Counted from the first letter of the stretch, positions 49,960 through 62,700 are shown. The stretch is DNA of 64,000 bases from Azolla caroliniana (GCA_043228905.1 JBHGNT010000011.1:18290001-18354000), one strand, 5' to 3'. Notes: generated by a model not told the origin, from the letters alone. Made by a program: numbers and translations.

Positions 49960-50310
49960 CAAGAGAGAGAGAGATTCTAGTATTGTCTTCGGAGGTAAGA
50001 TATGACGTATGAGACCAAAAATATTACATTTCACATGCTACGTGTGACAGTGAGTAGTGACTCTCAATGTTCAAGAACTTTACTAATGAATGTTACAATC
50101 GAGAGTGCACATTGTGGTTGTGACAAAAATTCGTGCAAGGATTGGGCTTGGTCGAAGATGTGTGGAAAGCATGGTCAAATATGACCGAAGGCAAAGCATT
50201 GTATCAAAGTGTGATACTCAAACTCTCGAACTTGTTTAGGGCAAAGTGTGCATAGCCAACTACTATCATCCCTTGTGCCCCAATGCCCCATCTCATATCG
50301 CAATGCATGA
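49960..50310 (-). mobile_element. LINE 3' end, antisense, same family as 42 kb
   Basis: In minus sense it reads YHTLIQCFAFGHI, QAQSLHEFLSQPQCALSI and KVLEHRESLLT, then the shared non-coding end and a (CT)n tail at 49965-49974. This matches 43090-43350 at most positions. 5' truncated. Confidence 0.85.
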
Positions 50311-50540
50311 ATCCATGAATCATCATTCCCAGCCTTGGCTCCTCTTCTTCTTAAATAAATGAAAGTAAAAGTTCAAATGACCCAAAGCAATGATTTGGCG
50401 AAACATACAAGTAGCTCTTCCATTGGGTTTCGCCTTGCAACAACAATAACTTCTTTACACCTCTCCCCGTTGTCGTTCCAAGTACATAGTCATCGGTACC
50501 TCTTGAACTTACCTTCACGAAGTATGAAGAGGGGCTCATA

Positions 50541-50649
50541 TATAAAAATATATATTTATAAACATATCTCAATAATAAATGGTGATATATATATTATATA
50601 TATATCACCATTTATTATTGAGATATGTTTATAAATATATATTTTTATA
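50541..50649. repeat. Perfect 109-nt palindrome
   Basis: Every base from 50541 to 50594 pairs with its partner from 50649 to 50596 around a single central T at 50595: 54-bp arms with no mismatch. It is AT-rich with the non-repetitive core TATCTCAATAATAAATGG. Pairing stops at 50540/50650. Confidence 0.95.
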
Positions 50650-51365
50650 AGAAAATATGTTTATAAATATATATATATTCATATTAATATATAAGAAAAG
50701 AAAATTTACTAAAGAGTCAAAATAGAGGGTCCAGATGGTTGTTTGGTGGAGTCCATAAGGTAATATGTTCGACCCCTATATTCTATAATGTCATATATAT
50801 ATGTGAGCCATTATACAAGCTAAAAGAGCATTTTAGGCGAGGACGGATGGGCACGAGAATCAAACGACAACATGTGGTTTTTCTTCCCATAATAACTACA
50901 CGGCTTCTGAATGATATCTATCATGGCATTTAGATTAAACTAGTCGAAAGTTAGGCAACATAACCGTACTTTTTGGGGTTGAATTTTCCATAAGTCAAAC
51001 TAGAACCCATCGGAGTGGGATACACGAGCAGGAATTTAGTTTCTGAGATTTCAATATATTGACCAAGCCCCAAGCAAAACCACCACGAATGCTCACAAAT
51101 TGTTTTCGCCGTAACATTGCAGGACAAAAAGCTGGTCCAGCCTCATGTTTCGGGGGTGGGGGGCAAAATAGAGATGGTTTTCGGGATGGCCAATTTGTCT
51201 TTCATAATGACCTGGCCTATGGCCCTTTTGGTTACAAACATACATCCACATTTAAAAAAATTGGGATTAGAAGAGCTCTCTCTCTCTCTATGAAGCAAAA
51301 AGCAAAAAGGATATATTTCAGAAAAAAGAAAGAGACAAATAGAAAAAACAAAACAGATAAAAAGA
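50650..51365. other. Spacer and upstream region of the PIMT gene
   Basis: No gene recognised. A (CT)n tract at 51277-51289 lies in the probable leader of the next gene. Confidence 0.35.
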
Positions 51366-53308
51366 ATGAGTAGCTCTACCTTATACTCTGCATCAAGATG
51401 GCCTCTCTCTGCTGCCATGTCTTCTCAACGTCTGCGCCTACACAGACCTCGCCTGGGCTTCTCCCCCAGAATGGAGGTAAGATTTTTTTTAAAACCCCCC
51501 AAAAAAAGAAAAACTTCTCATTCCTCACTTTTCCCTCCCTCCCTCTTACTGCTTTTAGGGTTTTTGATCATCTAAAGTGTTGTTTTTATTTGTGTGTGTG
51601 TCTAGTCCTTTTGGACAGGGCATATTCCAAGTAGCCATAAATCTCTGCTAGAGATTCTCAGGCAAGAGAAGGTGATCAGATCTTCAAGAGTATTTGAAAC
51701 CATGGAAAAGCTTGATAGGAAGCTTTTTGTTCATGGAGATGGGAACTCACCTTATGCAGACAGCCCTATGCCAATTGGCTATAACGCTACCATTTCGGCT
51801 CCTCACATGCATGCCCACTGCCTGGAATTGCTGTTGAACCATTTGCAACCTGGCATGAATGCCCTTGATGTTGGATCAGGTATCTTTGTTTCTTTTTTGA
51901 ATCATAGATTTCTTCTAGTTGGTTGCTTTAATTGGCGAGAAATATCCTGTCCATAGTCATGCTTTCAATAGTTATGCATGATTCTTTTGTTTTGTTTTTG
52001 TGCAGTCATTTAAACATGGTTATATTTTATAGATTCCTTAACCTTGGACAGGTTTGTGAAAATCAACATTATTTTTTTAGATCGCAGAAACTTATTGTGA
52101 ATTTTTTTTGCTTCACAGATTGCATGCTGTAAGAACTTTTACATAGTTTCAACACTTGGGGGGTTGGGGAGAATGAATCTATAAACTTGTGTTTGAGAAG
52201 AAAGTGCTAGTTAACTCAGTGCTTTAGACTTGAATCAGCACTATTAAAATTATAATGCATTAGCTTTACAACTATGCACATTGTTGCGCATTGCTAATGA
52301 ACTTTTAAAGGAAATGCCTTTACACTGTTTTTAGTGCATAATGTCTTGTTTTCTACCCTCTTGACTTGTGCGTTGTGTAATGATATGAGAGAATGATTGT
52401 TTTTTGTATAGGCACGGGATACTTAACGGCATGTTTTGCACTCATGGTGGGAGAGAAAGGACGAGCAGTGGGCATCGAGCATATTCCTCAACTAGTTGAG
52501 CATGCAATTGAGAATGTAAAGGCAAGCCAAGCAACATCTTTGTTGGCATCTGGAAGGCTCACATTTCATGTTGGTGGTTAGTATTATTTCCCTTTTGGAT
52601 GACGTGCAAATTGATTGGTATACCTACTTATCAGTTGATCAGCATACAGTATGCTGCAGTCAGGCTAGAGAGAGACTGATTAACTCATCAATGGCTTTTT
52701 GATTGGCAACTGTTTGTACAGTATGGACATAGACCTTGGACTAATTAGCATAAATACAGTTTTGACATAGACCGTTGAACTGTTACAAATATGGTCCAGA
52801 TGTTGACCAGGGTTAACCGACAAGTATGGACATAGTTCTAGGATTAACTGGTATAAATAGTCTTGCAACCTATTGTGCACTCTTTTTTGCTGATGGCTTA
52901 TTTCTAGATTGTGGCTTAATTGACGCCATTAATGCATGCTTGCACATGCTCAGTATAATGGCCATTGATTTATGATTACCCAAATATTTGTTCTTGCAAT
53001 ATCAATTAATGCATGTGTGTAACAATATATAAGTTGAATTTATTTGGACTCCAAGTGTAGATGGGAGGGAGGGATGGCCAGATGAAAGCCCTTATGATGC
53101 TATTCATGTCGGCGCAGCAGCATCTAAGGTTCCAGATGCATTAATTAAGCAATTGAAATTGGGTGGTAGAATGGTGATTCCAGTTGGCGGCTTCTTTCAA
53201 GATCTATGTGTCATTGAGAAACAACCAGATGGGTCTATGAAGCAATGGTCAGAGGCATCTGTTCGATATGTTCCTCTAACAAGCAAGAAAGAACAGTTAG
53301 GGTTTTGA
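51366..53308 (+). CDS. PIMT: Protein-L-isoaspartate O-methyltransferase, four exons
   Basis: Exons 51366-51476, 51606-51879, 52412-52576 and 53061-53308; 798 nt, about 265 residues. The enzyme transfers methyl from S-adenosylmethionine to L-isoaspartyl residues in age-damaged proteins, starting their repair; in plants it supports seed longevity. Visible: ESFWTG at the start of the core, the substrate loop SPMPIGYNATISAPHMHA, SAM motif I DVGSGTGYLTA (split by intron 2), PYDAIHVGAA, GGRMVIPVG and the C-terminal VRYVPLTS. All family blocks are present. The first exon adds about 35 Arg/Ser-rich residues that look like an organelle transit peptide; an internal ATG at 51417 or the one at 51471 would give shorter, probably cytosolic forms, as described for plant PIMT2. 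All introns are GT-AG. The protein ends at LGF, a little shorter than usual. Confidence 0.93.
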
Positions 53309-54544
53309 GGAATGGATGTTTTTTTTGTAGTCTTAGAGGGAAAGAAAAAAGATTTCACTACTTTGCGCTGGAATGTACATATGTAAATGTCTTTGATGAG
53401 GTTGTTTGAAGTTTATAGGAATCTCTCAATGGCCTTGTTTATGAATCATACTACATATATTACACATGTAAATATATCATCAATGATGATCGTACAAGTT
53501 TCGTGGGATTTGTTTTTGTGGCATTAAGGTAGCCTTAAAATGTAAACTCTGTTGTAAACAAATGTTCAGAAATTTGAGTTGAATGTTGAAATAATCTGAA
53601 ATGTCTTGGCTGTTTTATCTTTTATCCCTGCAAAATTGCTTACATGATAACATTACATTCTATTTCACTTGGACCAACTATGTCTAGGATATCGTTTAAC
53701 TATCCTGGTAATAATTAGTGTCAATTATATGAAATCTGAATAGGATATATGATCATTACAGTATTATTAATCTTTGAATGCTTCAAAGATAGAACAGTTG
53801 GTTGGATACATGGCTTTGTTGTATGAAGCATGCCAAAAAACTGAACTTCCATTGTGTCAAGATGCCTTTTATTTAGAACGGTTCATATGAGATATATGTA
53901 CCTAGGATTTGAGGAGTAATTTAATGCTACCACAGATACAATAGTTTATCCAAGAGCGTAGTTATGTTTGATTTTTCTCTTTTTTATTGGATATCGATGG
54001 AACATCAAATTTCCTTCTTGTATTTGTGTTTTGAGTTTAGAACATTTTGATTGATTGTTGTGTTCTATCCTTTAAAGTGTTTGTATGTAAAAATGGTTAT
54101 GAAATAACTAAATATCATTTGGACTAGTGCTACACTTAACAATTTTAAGGTTGAATCGGTTGTCGTATGTAGGGTAAGGTGGAAAGAACATGGATATTTT
54201 GAGCCATACAAAGCCAAGCATTGCTATACTAAATTGAGAGGAATTTGCCAACAACTCTCCTCCAAATGTTAAATTTACACAAAATGTGAGATAAGATTCC
54301 TTCTTTAACACATGTCACGACCATATGTAAAGTACGCATGAATGATGGGCTAAGTGTCCAATTAAGACAAGGAATAGGATGGATTAGGAATCAATGATCT
54401 TCGGCTGGTCACAAGTTTCTCATGTTTCATGCGGTCGGTTGGTCTATTGAGGCGCCCACCTCAAGTCACATAAAAGGCAATTGATTGCTATGACCATTAT
54501 GTGCACAAATCCAAAACATGCACGTTGAGTTAGAAGGTTGTGGG
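53309..54544. other. Spacer between PIMT and the complex I gene
   Basis: No gene recognised. Short frames are AT-rich and without motifs. Confidence 0.4.
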
Positions 54545-54568
54545 AACCCTAAACCCTAAACCCTAAAC
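54545..54568. promoter_or_regulatory. Telo-box (AACCCTAAA repeats) in the complex I gene promoter
   Basis: Three consecutive CCCTAAA units lie about 170 bp upstream of the ATG. Telo-boxes are common near the start site of plant genes for ribosomal and other housekeeping proteins and are bound by Myb-type TRB/Pur-alpha factors. Telomere-repeat relic DNA is the alternative. Confidence 0.6.
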
Positions 54569-54739
54569 TTGTGAAACCAAGAGTTGCATTGGTTGAGTAG
54601 AATATGTATAGGACATGGGTGGAGGGAAGGAAGATTTGAACTTAAAACTACATACTGAAAAGTTAAAACCAGAATTATGAAAAAACAGAGCAGCTAAGGA
54701 AAGAAAGAAAACAGAGACAGGAGAGAGAGAGCGAGAGAG

Positions 54740-57700
54740 ATGGGTCTCCCTCGACGAATCATGTCCTTTCTCAGAGCAGGTGCTTCTTCTTCTTCTTCTT
54801 CTTCTTCTTCTTCTTCTTCTTCTTCTGCGATCATCAATTATAGATCCTCTCATATCCTCCTTAGTTTCTTCTCCTTCTCTCGGCTTATCTTAAATCCTGC
54901 AACATTAGATCGCCGTAGGCAACCCCTCATCAAACTTAACACTAATGGCTCTCACGCTCGCCATATATCAACAGAAAGCACACCTAAAGAATCTTCGAGC
55001 TCCGTCTCCGTTGGAGGAGCCACAGTGGAAATAGCAAATCCTAAAGATTGTTTGGAGGTTTTTGTGGATGGGAACTCTGTTCAGATACCTAAAGGTATGA
55101 CTGTTTTACAAGCTTGTGAAATTTCAGGTGTTGATATACCGAGGTTTTGCTATCATCCTCGACTTTCCATTGCTGGCAACTGTAGAATGTGTCTTGTTGA
55201 AGTAGAGAAATCTCCCAAACCCGTGGCTTCTTGTGCCATGCCTATCATACAAGGTAAGGTTAGATTTGTTTATATAATTTGATTATTTAAAAGTTTTGCA
55301 ATGAGTTTTACTTGATTGTTTGAACTTCTTTCTATAACTCACTCGAGTGGATGAATGTGAATATGCATATAAAAGATAAATTGGAAAGGCATATGAAAGA
55401 TGATTGTTTACAGGAAATATGACAGATGAACGCAAATACAGTGTGAAATATTAACGTTTAAGCATGCATATCACCATTTCAATCTAAACTATGTACGTAC
55501 TTATGTATGCGCATATGAATTGGTGAATCGAAACATGCGTATAGACATGTGAATGAGCCAAATGGGCATATCAATAACTGAACCTAGACAGAAATGTAGA
55601 CATGGGAATGAGCTAAATGGAAATATGAATAGATACATCTAAACATGAATGTGAGCATGTGCTTACCATGAATATTTCGACTTTCCATAAAGCTATTGAT
55701 CTTAATAGGCATAAACAGCCTGTTTATGTTAGAGTGTACGTATTCCATGGTATTAATCAAGACCAATTTAGAGAATTAAGGGTGAGCACTGAGAAGATCA
55801 GACAACAGTGCATGTAATTGGGTTTAATCAGCCCCCTCACCATCACATGAGAGATCCCAGAATAGGGATGTATTTTTATGAAGCCAATGGGGACTCAAAA
55901 ACAGAGCAAGTTGTCCCTTTAATACATCCTATCTGCATGCACATGCAGAGCTAACAAATATTCTACAAGACCTTGCTTTTACATATCTAATCACAAATGC
56001 CTACAAGATTTGCATGGTTTCCTCTTCCAGTGCGCACAGGCTTATCTGCATGGCAAAATATCAACATAAAGAAATTTGGTAACCCAGCAGAACGTTTGAA
56101 ACTTCTACAAACTCGTGGCGATGGATCAGAACATGCATGTGAATTGGTGAATCTAGACATGCATATGAGCGTTTGAGTCTAATTGGAATTTGTATTATGA
56201 ACATATGAATGAACTAAAAGAGGGGTATTTAAATTTGCAATTTTGTTTCTATTGCTGTCGTAGGAATCCATTGAAATTGTACATATAAGACTGATTATTT
56301 GAGAAGTTGCGATTTGTCACGCAGGCATGAAAATAAAGACAAACACACCTATGGTCTTGAAGGCTAGAGAAGGCGTGATGGAGTTCCTTCTAGCAAACCA
56401 TCCTCTGGATTGCCCAATTTGTGATCAGGGAGGTGAATGTGACCTCCAAGACCAGTCCATGGAGTTTGGTTCTGACAGAGGGAGATTTATTGAAAGCAAA
56501 CGTTCTGTTCTAGACAAGAACTTGGGACCTCTTGTAAAAACAGTAATGACACGTTGCATTCAGTGTACTAGGTTTGTAACACTAATTTCTGCTATATAGT
56601 GCCAAGTCTTAATTTTATCATATCCAGAGGTGGTAATTATATTATGACATTGTAGGTGTGTGAGATATGCTAATGAAATAGCTGGAATTCAAGATTTGGG
56701 TGTACTTGGTCGTGGAGGCAATGAAGAGATTGGCACTTATGTTGAGAGAGCAATGAAAAGCGAGCTTTCTGGTAATGTGATAGACATTTGTCCAGTGGGA
56801 GCCCTTACATCAAAGCCATTTGCTTTCACTGCAAGAAGTTGGGAGTTAAAGAGCACAGAAAGCATAGATGTATCTGATGCAGTTGGTGCTAATATTAGAA
56901 TAAATAGTAGAGGTCCAGAAGTCATGCGGATTCTCCCTCGCTTGAACGAGGTTTAGTTTTTAGTCTCATGAACTTGATTCTGCACATGTGGATGAATGTA
57001 GAATTCTTTGACTTTTTCATGTGTGCTTGGGTACATCATTTCTTTTTGTGTCTCATTTCTTAGGAGAAAGAGGCATTTGAAAATGTTTTAGAATATCATT
57101 TGATGTTTTGTAAAAGTTCAAGTCATATAGTATTTAGAACTTAGAAGTTGACAATGCATATATGACTTATTATGTGACCAGTCTAAAATACCGTGCTTTA
57201 TCTTTGTGTAATTAATGGCATGGTTTTTGGGCTCAGCTGCTTTTGCATTATCTGTTCTCATCTCTGTATTCATTGTACAGGATGTGAATGAAGAGTGGAT
57301 TTCAGATAAGGCACGCTTTTGTTACGATGGATTAAAATGTCAGCGCTTAAATGAGCCTATGATACGTGGTGCAAGTGGGCATTTAGAGGCTGCATCATGG
57401 TACAATGCTTTGCGAGCAATAGCTGCTGCTTTAAGCAAGACACCTCCTGAGAGAATGGCTGGAATTGCTGGAAAACTTTCGGATGCAGAATCAATGATGG
57501 CATTGAAAGATTTACTCAATAGATTGGGATGCGACAATCTACGGTGTGAAGGAGATGGGTTACAACCTAATGCTGATATTCGAAGTGATTACTTGATGAA
57601 CACCACTATTTCAGGTCTTGAAAAGGCTGATGTATGCCTTCTAATTGGCACACAGGTATTCACTTGCACTAATTCTAGTGTAAGAATGTGTTATCCTCGA

Positions 57701-59461
57701 GTCTGGTTGCCTGATAATTTTGATAGACCAACATAACATCCATTTGCTATTTCAGTTGACAGTTGGCCATTCAAAAAGTTAGCTAGTGTTTTCTTGGTCA
57801 TTATTTGATTCTAGGCTTGATGGAGGGGAGCTATATTTCTATCAATTTATGCCTACATATAAAAACAAGGAACAGGAATAGACATGGCATTTTTTTATTA
57901 AGGACCTTGAGGCATGAGATATGAAGCTGTCACAACCGGGTTTGAACTCAACTTAACGAGCGAGTGTACAGAAATCCACCAGGATCTGACAAGGTTGAGT
58001 GGGCATACTGATTGTGCCCTTTAAGAAGTCTCTGATACTGCAGTCAGAATCCAGAGCTTGGCCATCGTTACCCCCCTTTCGTTCAGCTGGCTGTAGAGAC
58101 ATGTAGTACGAGGGCCATTTTTTGCATATCCATATAAATCTGCTATCCCTTTTCCCTATAGGTCCAAGGATAGGCTTACATGAACTGTAACTCCTTGATA
58201 TTTAGAATCATTTATTCACTTTTTTAATCGACAGAGACATGATTTTTTTCAGTTTTATTGAGATAACTTGCCAGTTAATAGATCCCATTGAGTCAGCATG
58301 TAGGACGTATTATGTCTTTCAATCTGACTAACATTAAAGTTCTCATTATTCAACAACTTTACGGGATAGAAACATCCGCTTTAACAACTAAAAAGTGGGT
58401 AGACTGCCTGAGCTGAACAGAAAACATATATGAAGCATATCCAGAAACTTTTGATGAATTACTGTTGAATATGGTGGGCATTAGTATCTCATGATGGTGT
58501 GTATGCAACTCTATTGTGATTTTGCTATTTTTTTGTGTGACAGCTAAGGAATGAGGCACCTTTGGTTAATGCAAGATTGAGAAAAGCTGTTAGAAATGGT
58601 GGTGCTATGGTGGCTTCAATTGGTCCAGTTGTTGATTTAACATACAAACATGACCATTTGGGCACTGGGACCAATACCCTTGTAGAGATAGCAGAAGGTT
58701 GCCATCCTTTTTCGGCCTTACTTGCAAAAGCAAAGTATCCAGTAATCATTGTAGGTGGGGGGGTATTTGAAAGAAAAGATAGGGAAGCAGTGATGGCAAC
58801 GGTGCATAAGATATCGGAGAATGCAAATGTTATAAGAGATGAGTGGAATGGATTAAATGTGCTCCTTTTGAATGCTTCTCAGGCGGCTGGATTAGATCTT
58901 GGTCTAGTCCCAGGGCCAGAAACTCCTCTGGAGTGGAAGAAATCAGTCAAATTTCTGTATCTTTTAGGAGCTGATGATACTCCTTTAGATGGTATACCTG
59001 AGGATGCATTTGTGGTTTATCAAGGACATCATGGAGATCGAAGTGTCTATCGAGCCAATGTAATATTGCCGGGTGCTACTTATACTGAAAAAGAAGGTAC
59101 TTATGCAAACACAGAGGGACGAGTTCAGCAGACTAGTCCAGCAGTGCCAATAGTAGGTGATGCTAGAGACGATTGGAAGATACTCCGGGCTGTTTCAGAG
59201 GTAGCTAAAGTGAGGCTTCCTTATGATTCTATGAGTGCTCTTAGAGCAAGGATGCTCACAGTTTCGCCAAATCTATTCCATATTGATGAGCTAGAGCCAA
59301 CATCTCATTGGCTGCATAAGGTGAAGCCATCTGTTGATGACAAAATAGACCCATCTGCACTGAAGAGTCCCATTGAAAATTTCTACATGACGAATGCTAT
59401 TTGTCGGGCTTCAAAAACAATGGCTCAGTGTACTGCTGTCTTTTCTGGAACAAAGGGATGA
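54740..59461 (+). CDS. NDUFS1: NADH dehydrogenase (complex I) 75-kDa Fe-S subunit, mitochondrial precursor
   Basis: Exons 54740-55253, 56325-56571, 56656-56950, 57281-57655 and 58544-59461; 2,349 nt, about 782 residues (family about 720-750). It is the largest subunit of the matrix arm of respiratory complex I and carries three Fe-S clusters. Visible ligands: [2Fe-2S] in [15 protein letters not shown] plus a Cys 14 residues on (about 137-165); the His/Cys cluster in [14 protein letters not shown]; the [4Fe-4S] set in CIQCTRCVRYA and CPVGAL. All are intact. The rest is the molybdopterin-oxidoreductase-like fold without cofactor residues. The N-terminus is an Arg/Ser-rich presequence that includes about 14 serines coded by a TCT microsatellite, explaining the extra length. 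All introns are GT-AG and phases match. The telo-box upstream fits a housekeeping promoter. Confidence 0.96.
54785..54826 (+). repeat. (TCT)14 microsatellite coding for poly-serine in the presequence
   Basis: Fourteen uninterrupted TCT codons within the mitochondrial targeting region. Length change by whole codons would only alter the cleaved presequence. Confidence 0.95.
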
Positions 59462-61291
59462 AAGTGATGTAGCATCTATCATGTAGTGGCTGAAAGTGGT
59501 ATAATAGATATAGATAGATATCTTTTTATTGTCCATGGGAAACTGATTACGAATCTATTGGATGGGGCCTAGCCATGGTGATCATCATGTAGAGAGGAAA
59601 GTATATGTATGACTGAAAGTGATAATCATCATGAAAGGCTAAACCTTATATAATATACTAGCAGCATGTAAGGGCTGAAAGAGTTATGTTCTTACATTAC
59701 CCATGTCACTGATGTGATGCATCTTTTCAAGCTGGCTGAAGAATCAATGGAGTTATTACCCCAAAAGTTTCTGATATTAGAAGCAATACTGGAAAATTTT
59801 ACAAACTCAGTTGTGACTTTTGTTCATACATCGTTTTATTCAGTTGGTCCGGTTGAAAACCTTTCTTTGAAGAAGCATTTTGCTCAAATTATTGTGCAGT
59901 TCATCTTTTTCTGAATGCAGATGAGGATACGTGATGATGAGACAATATTCTTCCTCTTATATTTGACTGCAGTTTGGATCTGCAATATTTGATGCGTATA
60001 TATTATAGTTGATATTCAAGTTCAATATGTGACCCATTTAATAATGGTTTTGGTTCCGTGGTTTTCATTGCTTTGTACTGTTCCTTCTTGAGTTTCGGTT
60101 GGTTAAGGATTAATTGGTGATCACATAATTCAATGATGATTCCTTGAGTACATTGGATACATGAAGGAATACCAAATTATTTTGTATTTCATTTTTTAGG
60201 GGATGTTGGAAACACTAATATGTAGATGTTGTGCTTGTTTGTTCATATGTTGATAACACAATGCATCTTTACCCTATTTGTGTATTCTAAAGGTAAAGAG
60301 GAAGTGATATGGTATGCCAGGAACATTCTATATAGCGAAGGGGAATAGAGATTTGAGCATCGAATTGGTGTGTTGCCCAAATGGGTAATCAGCTGAAATA
60401 CTATTCTTTGTGCTTGAGAAGGAAAATATTTGTTTCAAATATGGAAATGGGTAGAGATGCAACCATTGGGGTAGCTAGGTGTTAAGATGATGGGAAAGGG
60501 CTTGAAAGATTTGGGGACCCAAAATGACATGATGTTAGAATGAGGAACCTTGTGAGCACACCTAGTTATGGCAAGAATATGGAGCAAAATGTGTGAATAT
60601 ATCTTGATTGAAGAAAATTCAATAAATATAGTAAGATCAAACTACAATAATGAGAATATGTTGACTTTTATGTCAACGACTTCATTTTGCCTTTTGCATA
60701 ATTTTCTAATGTCTATAAACTGTGTATATAAGATTAAATTTATTTCTACTCTAGATAACCAGAAGTTAAGTGTAAACAACATGTGGAATGTAGGAACTTG
60801 ACTCTTTCACTTTAAAATGGCAAGTTTGAGATACATGATATAGGAAGACAAGATAGATGGAAGAGGTTAGGATAGGACCAAGTTAATATAATAGCACTAG
60901 TTGCACTAGTGATTGCATTGGACCGATGATATGGTCTTTCCAAGTTCAATTAAAAGCCATAGTTGAGTCTCAAACATATCATTCATTGTATAAAACTAAT
61001 GACGACCGACTTACATGGTCTCGACCAATTTAATCAAAGAGTAATAGATTATGGAAACCAGAAGAATAATGATCTCCACCAAAGAGTAATAGATTATGGA
61101 AACCAGAAGAATAATGATCTCCACGGGACAAATTTAGATGATGTACAATTTGACTCATACATAGAGTTGTATTGAGAGGAAGATTGAGTATCGAACTAAT
61201 GACCTCCTCAGCCTGATTGGATCTCTTAACAAAAACAAAGACATTTTCCCTAAGAGCTATGGTAATCTGAAGATGTAGAAGGAGAAGAAGA
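59462..61291. other. 3' flank and spacer
   Basis: No gene recognised. The 66-codon frame at 59714-59914 and the 77-codon frame at 60568-60801 have no motif. The 45-bp duplication at 61035 lies at its end. Confidence 0.4.
61035..61124 (+). repeat. Exact 45-bp tandem duplication
   Basis: The 45-mer beginning CAAAGAGTAATAGATTATGG occurs twice back to back with no mismatch, about 170 bp upstream of the J-domain gene start. Confidence 0.95.
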
Positions 61292-61570
61292 ATGATGATG
61301 ATGAAAAACAGAGTTCTGTGCCGATTGCCTTGCTTCTCTGTGAGAAGACGTTTTGCTTCAAGGTCAAGTGATTCTTCTGCTTCGGATATGGATATTGGAG
61401 GTGTTAGGAATGCTTATGAAGTTCTGCGTGTTTCTTCCACTGCTAGCCAAGAGTGCATTCGTGAAGCGTTCAGAAAAATGGCCAAGTTAACTCACCCTGA
61501 TATGCAGTCAGGCAGTGGAAACCCTAATCCTAGTTCTGTTCAGTTTATTCTCGTTCTCTCTGCATATCAA
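61292..61570 (+). CDS. J-domain (DnaJ-like) protein, first exon only
   Basis: 93 codons, then a consensus donor CAA|GTAAGT. J-domain proteins stimulate the ATPase of Hsp70. Visible: an Arg-rich N-terminus (residues about 5-30) that looks like a mitochondrial or plastid presequence, then NAYEVLRVSSTASQ (helix I), REAFRKMAKLTHPD with the diagnostic HPD (helix II and loop), and the start of helix III in SAYQ. The rest of the J-domain and the C-terminus must be in later exons. I found none in the remaining 2.4 kb, which is intron-like, so the gene is cut by the window end or has a long first intron. MMMM at the start allows several initiator codons; the first is used. Confidence 0.8.
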
Positions 61571-62260
61571 GTAAGTAATATCTTATCTGATAATGGGTTT
61601 TTATTTTTTCTTCAAAAATTTAAATTGAAAGGAAAAGTATGTGTATGGTGAACAAGAAGTTGACTTTCTTCCAAATGTTGATTGTTTGAAAATGAATGGG
61701 TAAAGGTGATGAGTTTTAGATTTTCTTTTCTCATAGCTAGTGTTATGTTTTATCCTCTCACAGGAGAGTAAATAGAACAAATAGAGAGGGAAAAATGTGA
61801 TTTGACTCCTTACGTCTATTTAGCTCGTTATCAGTCTCTCTGCATGTCAGATAAGATCTGTCCTGATTATATATTTTAGTTGTTCATTTTGTTTTCCATT
61901 GCTAGCAGTATGTTTTATCCTTGGAATATGAAGATAAAGAGACAAATAGAGGGAAAATATGTGGTATAGTTGATCTAGCTTCAGCTAAATATGGATCTTT
62001 CAAACTTTAATGATATGGCCTTGGAAGCAAAGAAGAGAGTATAGTGGAGGACAATATGTATTATGCTTTCTAAGAGGAGATTTTCTTCCTAAATTTGATA
62101 TTTGAAAATGAATAAAATGATGAATTTTTTAAATTTCTTCATGGCTAGTTGTACATTTGAGAGAGTAAACTGACAAAAAGAAAGGTAACATGTGCTGTGA
62201 AACCCAGCTTTCTTCAGTACATTCTCATTCTCTCTGCATACCAGGTTTTAGATCTTTTTC
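61541..62260 (+). repeat. Degenerate duplications of the J-protein exon 1 end within its intron
   Basis: The exon end TTCTCGTTCTCTCTGCATATCA recurs near 61828 (TCTCTCTGCATGTCAG) and near 62225 (TTCTCATTCTCTCTGC). Flanking intron pieces also repeat: TTTGAAAATGAAT and CTAGTTGT/CTAGTGTT with GAGAGTAAA. Two or three old copies of an exon/intron segment are likely. Confidence 0.55.
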
Positions 62261-62448
62261 TTAGTTTGTTGTACTTGTTGATAGAATAAATTACATTTGG
62301 AAATTTGCAATATTAGAAGAGAAAACTAATTTTTTTGAAATGAGTTGTGGAGGAATGAGATGGATGAGACTTGATTTGAAATGGCCCTCATGATTGCTTA
62401 ACTTAATAAAATGTAACCTTTTAATTTCAATGTTTTAAATGCGTATTG

Positions 62449-62700
62449 TAATTGTGAGTATGATTCAAACCGTGTTCAAGCGATTAGAAGTTCATAAATT
62501 CCTGCAATAGGTGATTCATAAAGAGATAAAAGCCTATTACATTTGCACCACTTCTTTATGAAATCCTAAATTTATAATTGTGAGTATGATTCAAACCGTG
62601 TTCAAGTGATTAGAAATCCATAAATTTCTGCAATAGGCGATTGATAAAGAGATAAACGCCTATTACATTTTCACCATTTATTGTCCCCTTAAACCTTCTT
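62449..62700 (+). repeat. 126-bp tandem duplication
   Basis: TAATTGTGAGTATGATTC begins at 62449 and 62575. The copies share CAAACCGTGTTCAAG, CTGCAATAGG and CCTATTACATTT, with several substitutions. Confidence 0.85.

Noticed and set aside
54563-54853. Antisense frame with a poly-arginine run
   Set aside because: It is the shadow of the TCT microsatellite in the complex I presequence.
62213-62260. Second exon of the J-protein at the repeated exon-end copy
   Set aside because: It repeats the exon 1 end rather than continuing the J-domain, and reads into a stop after a few codons.
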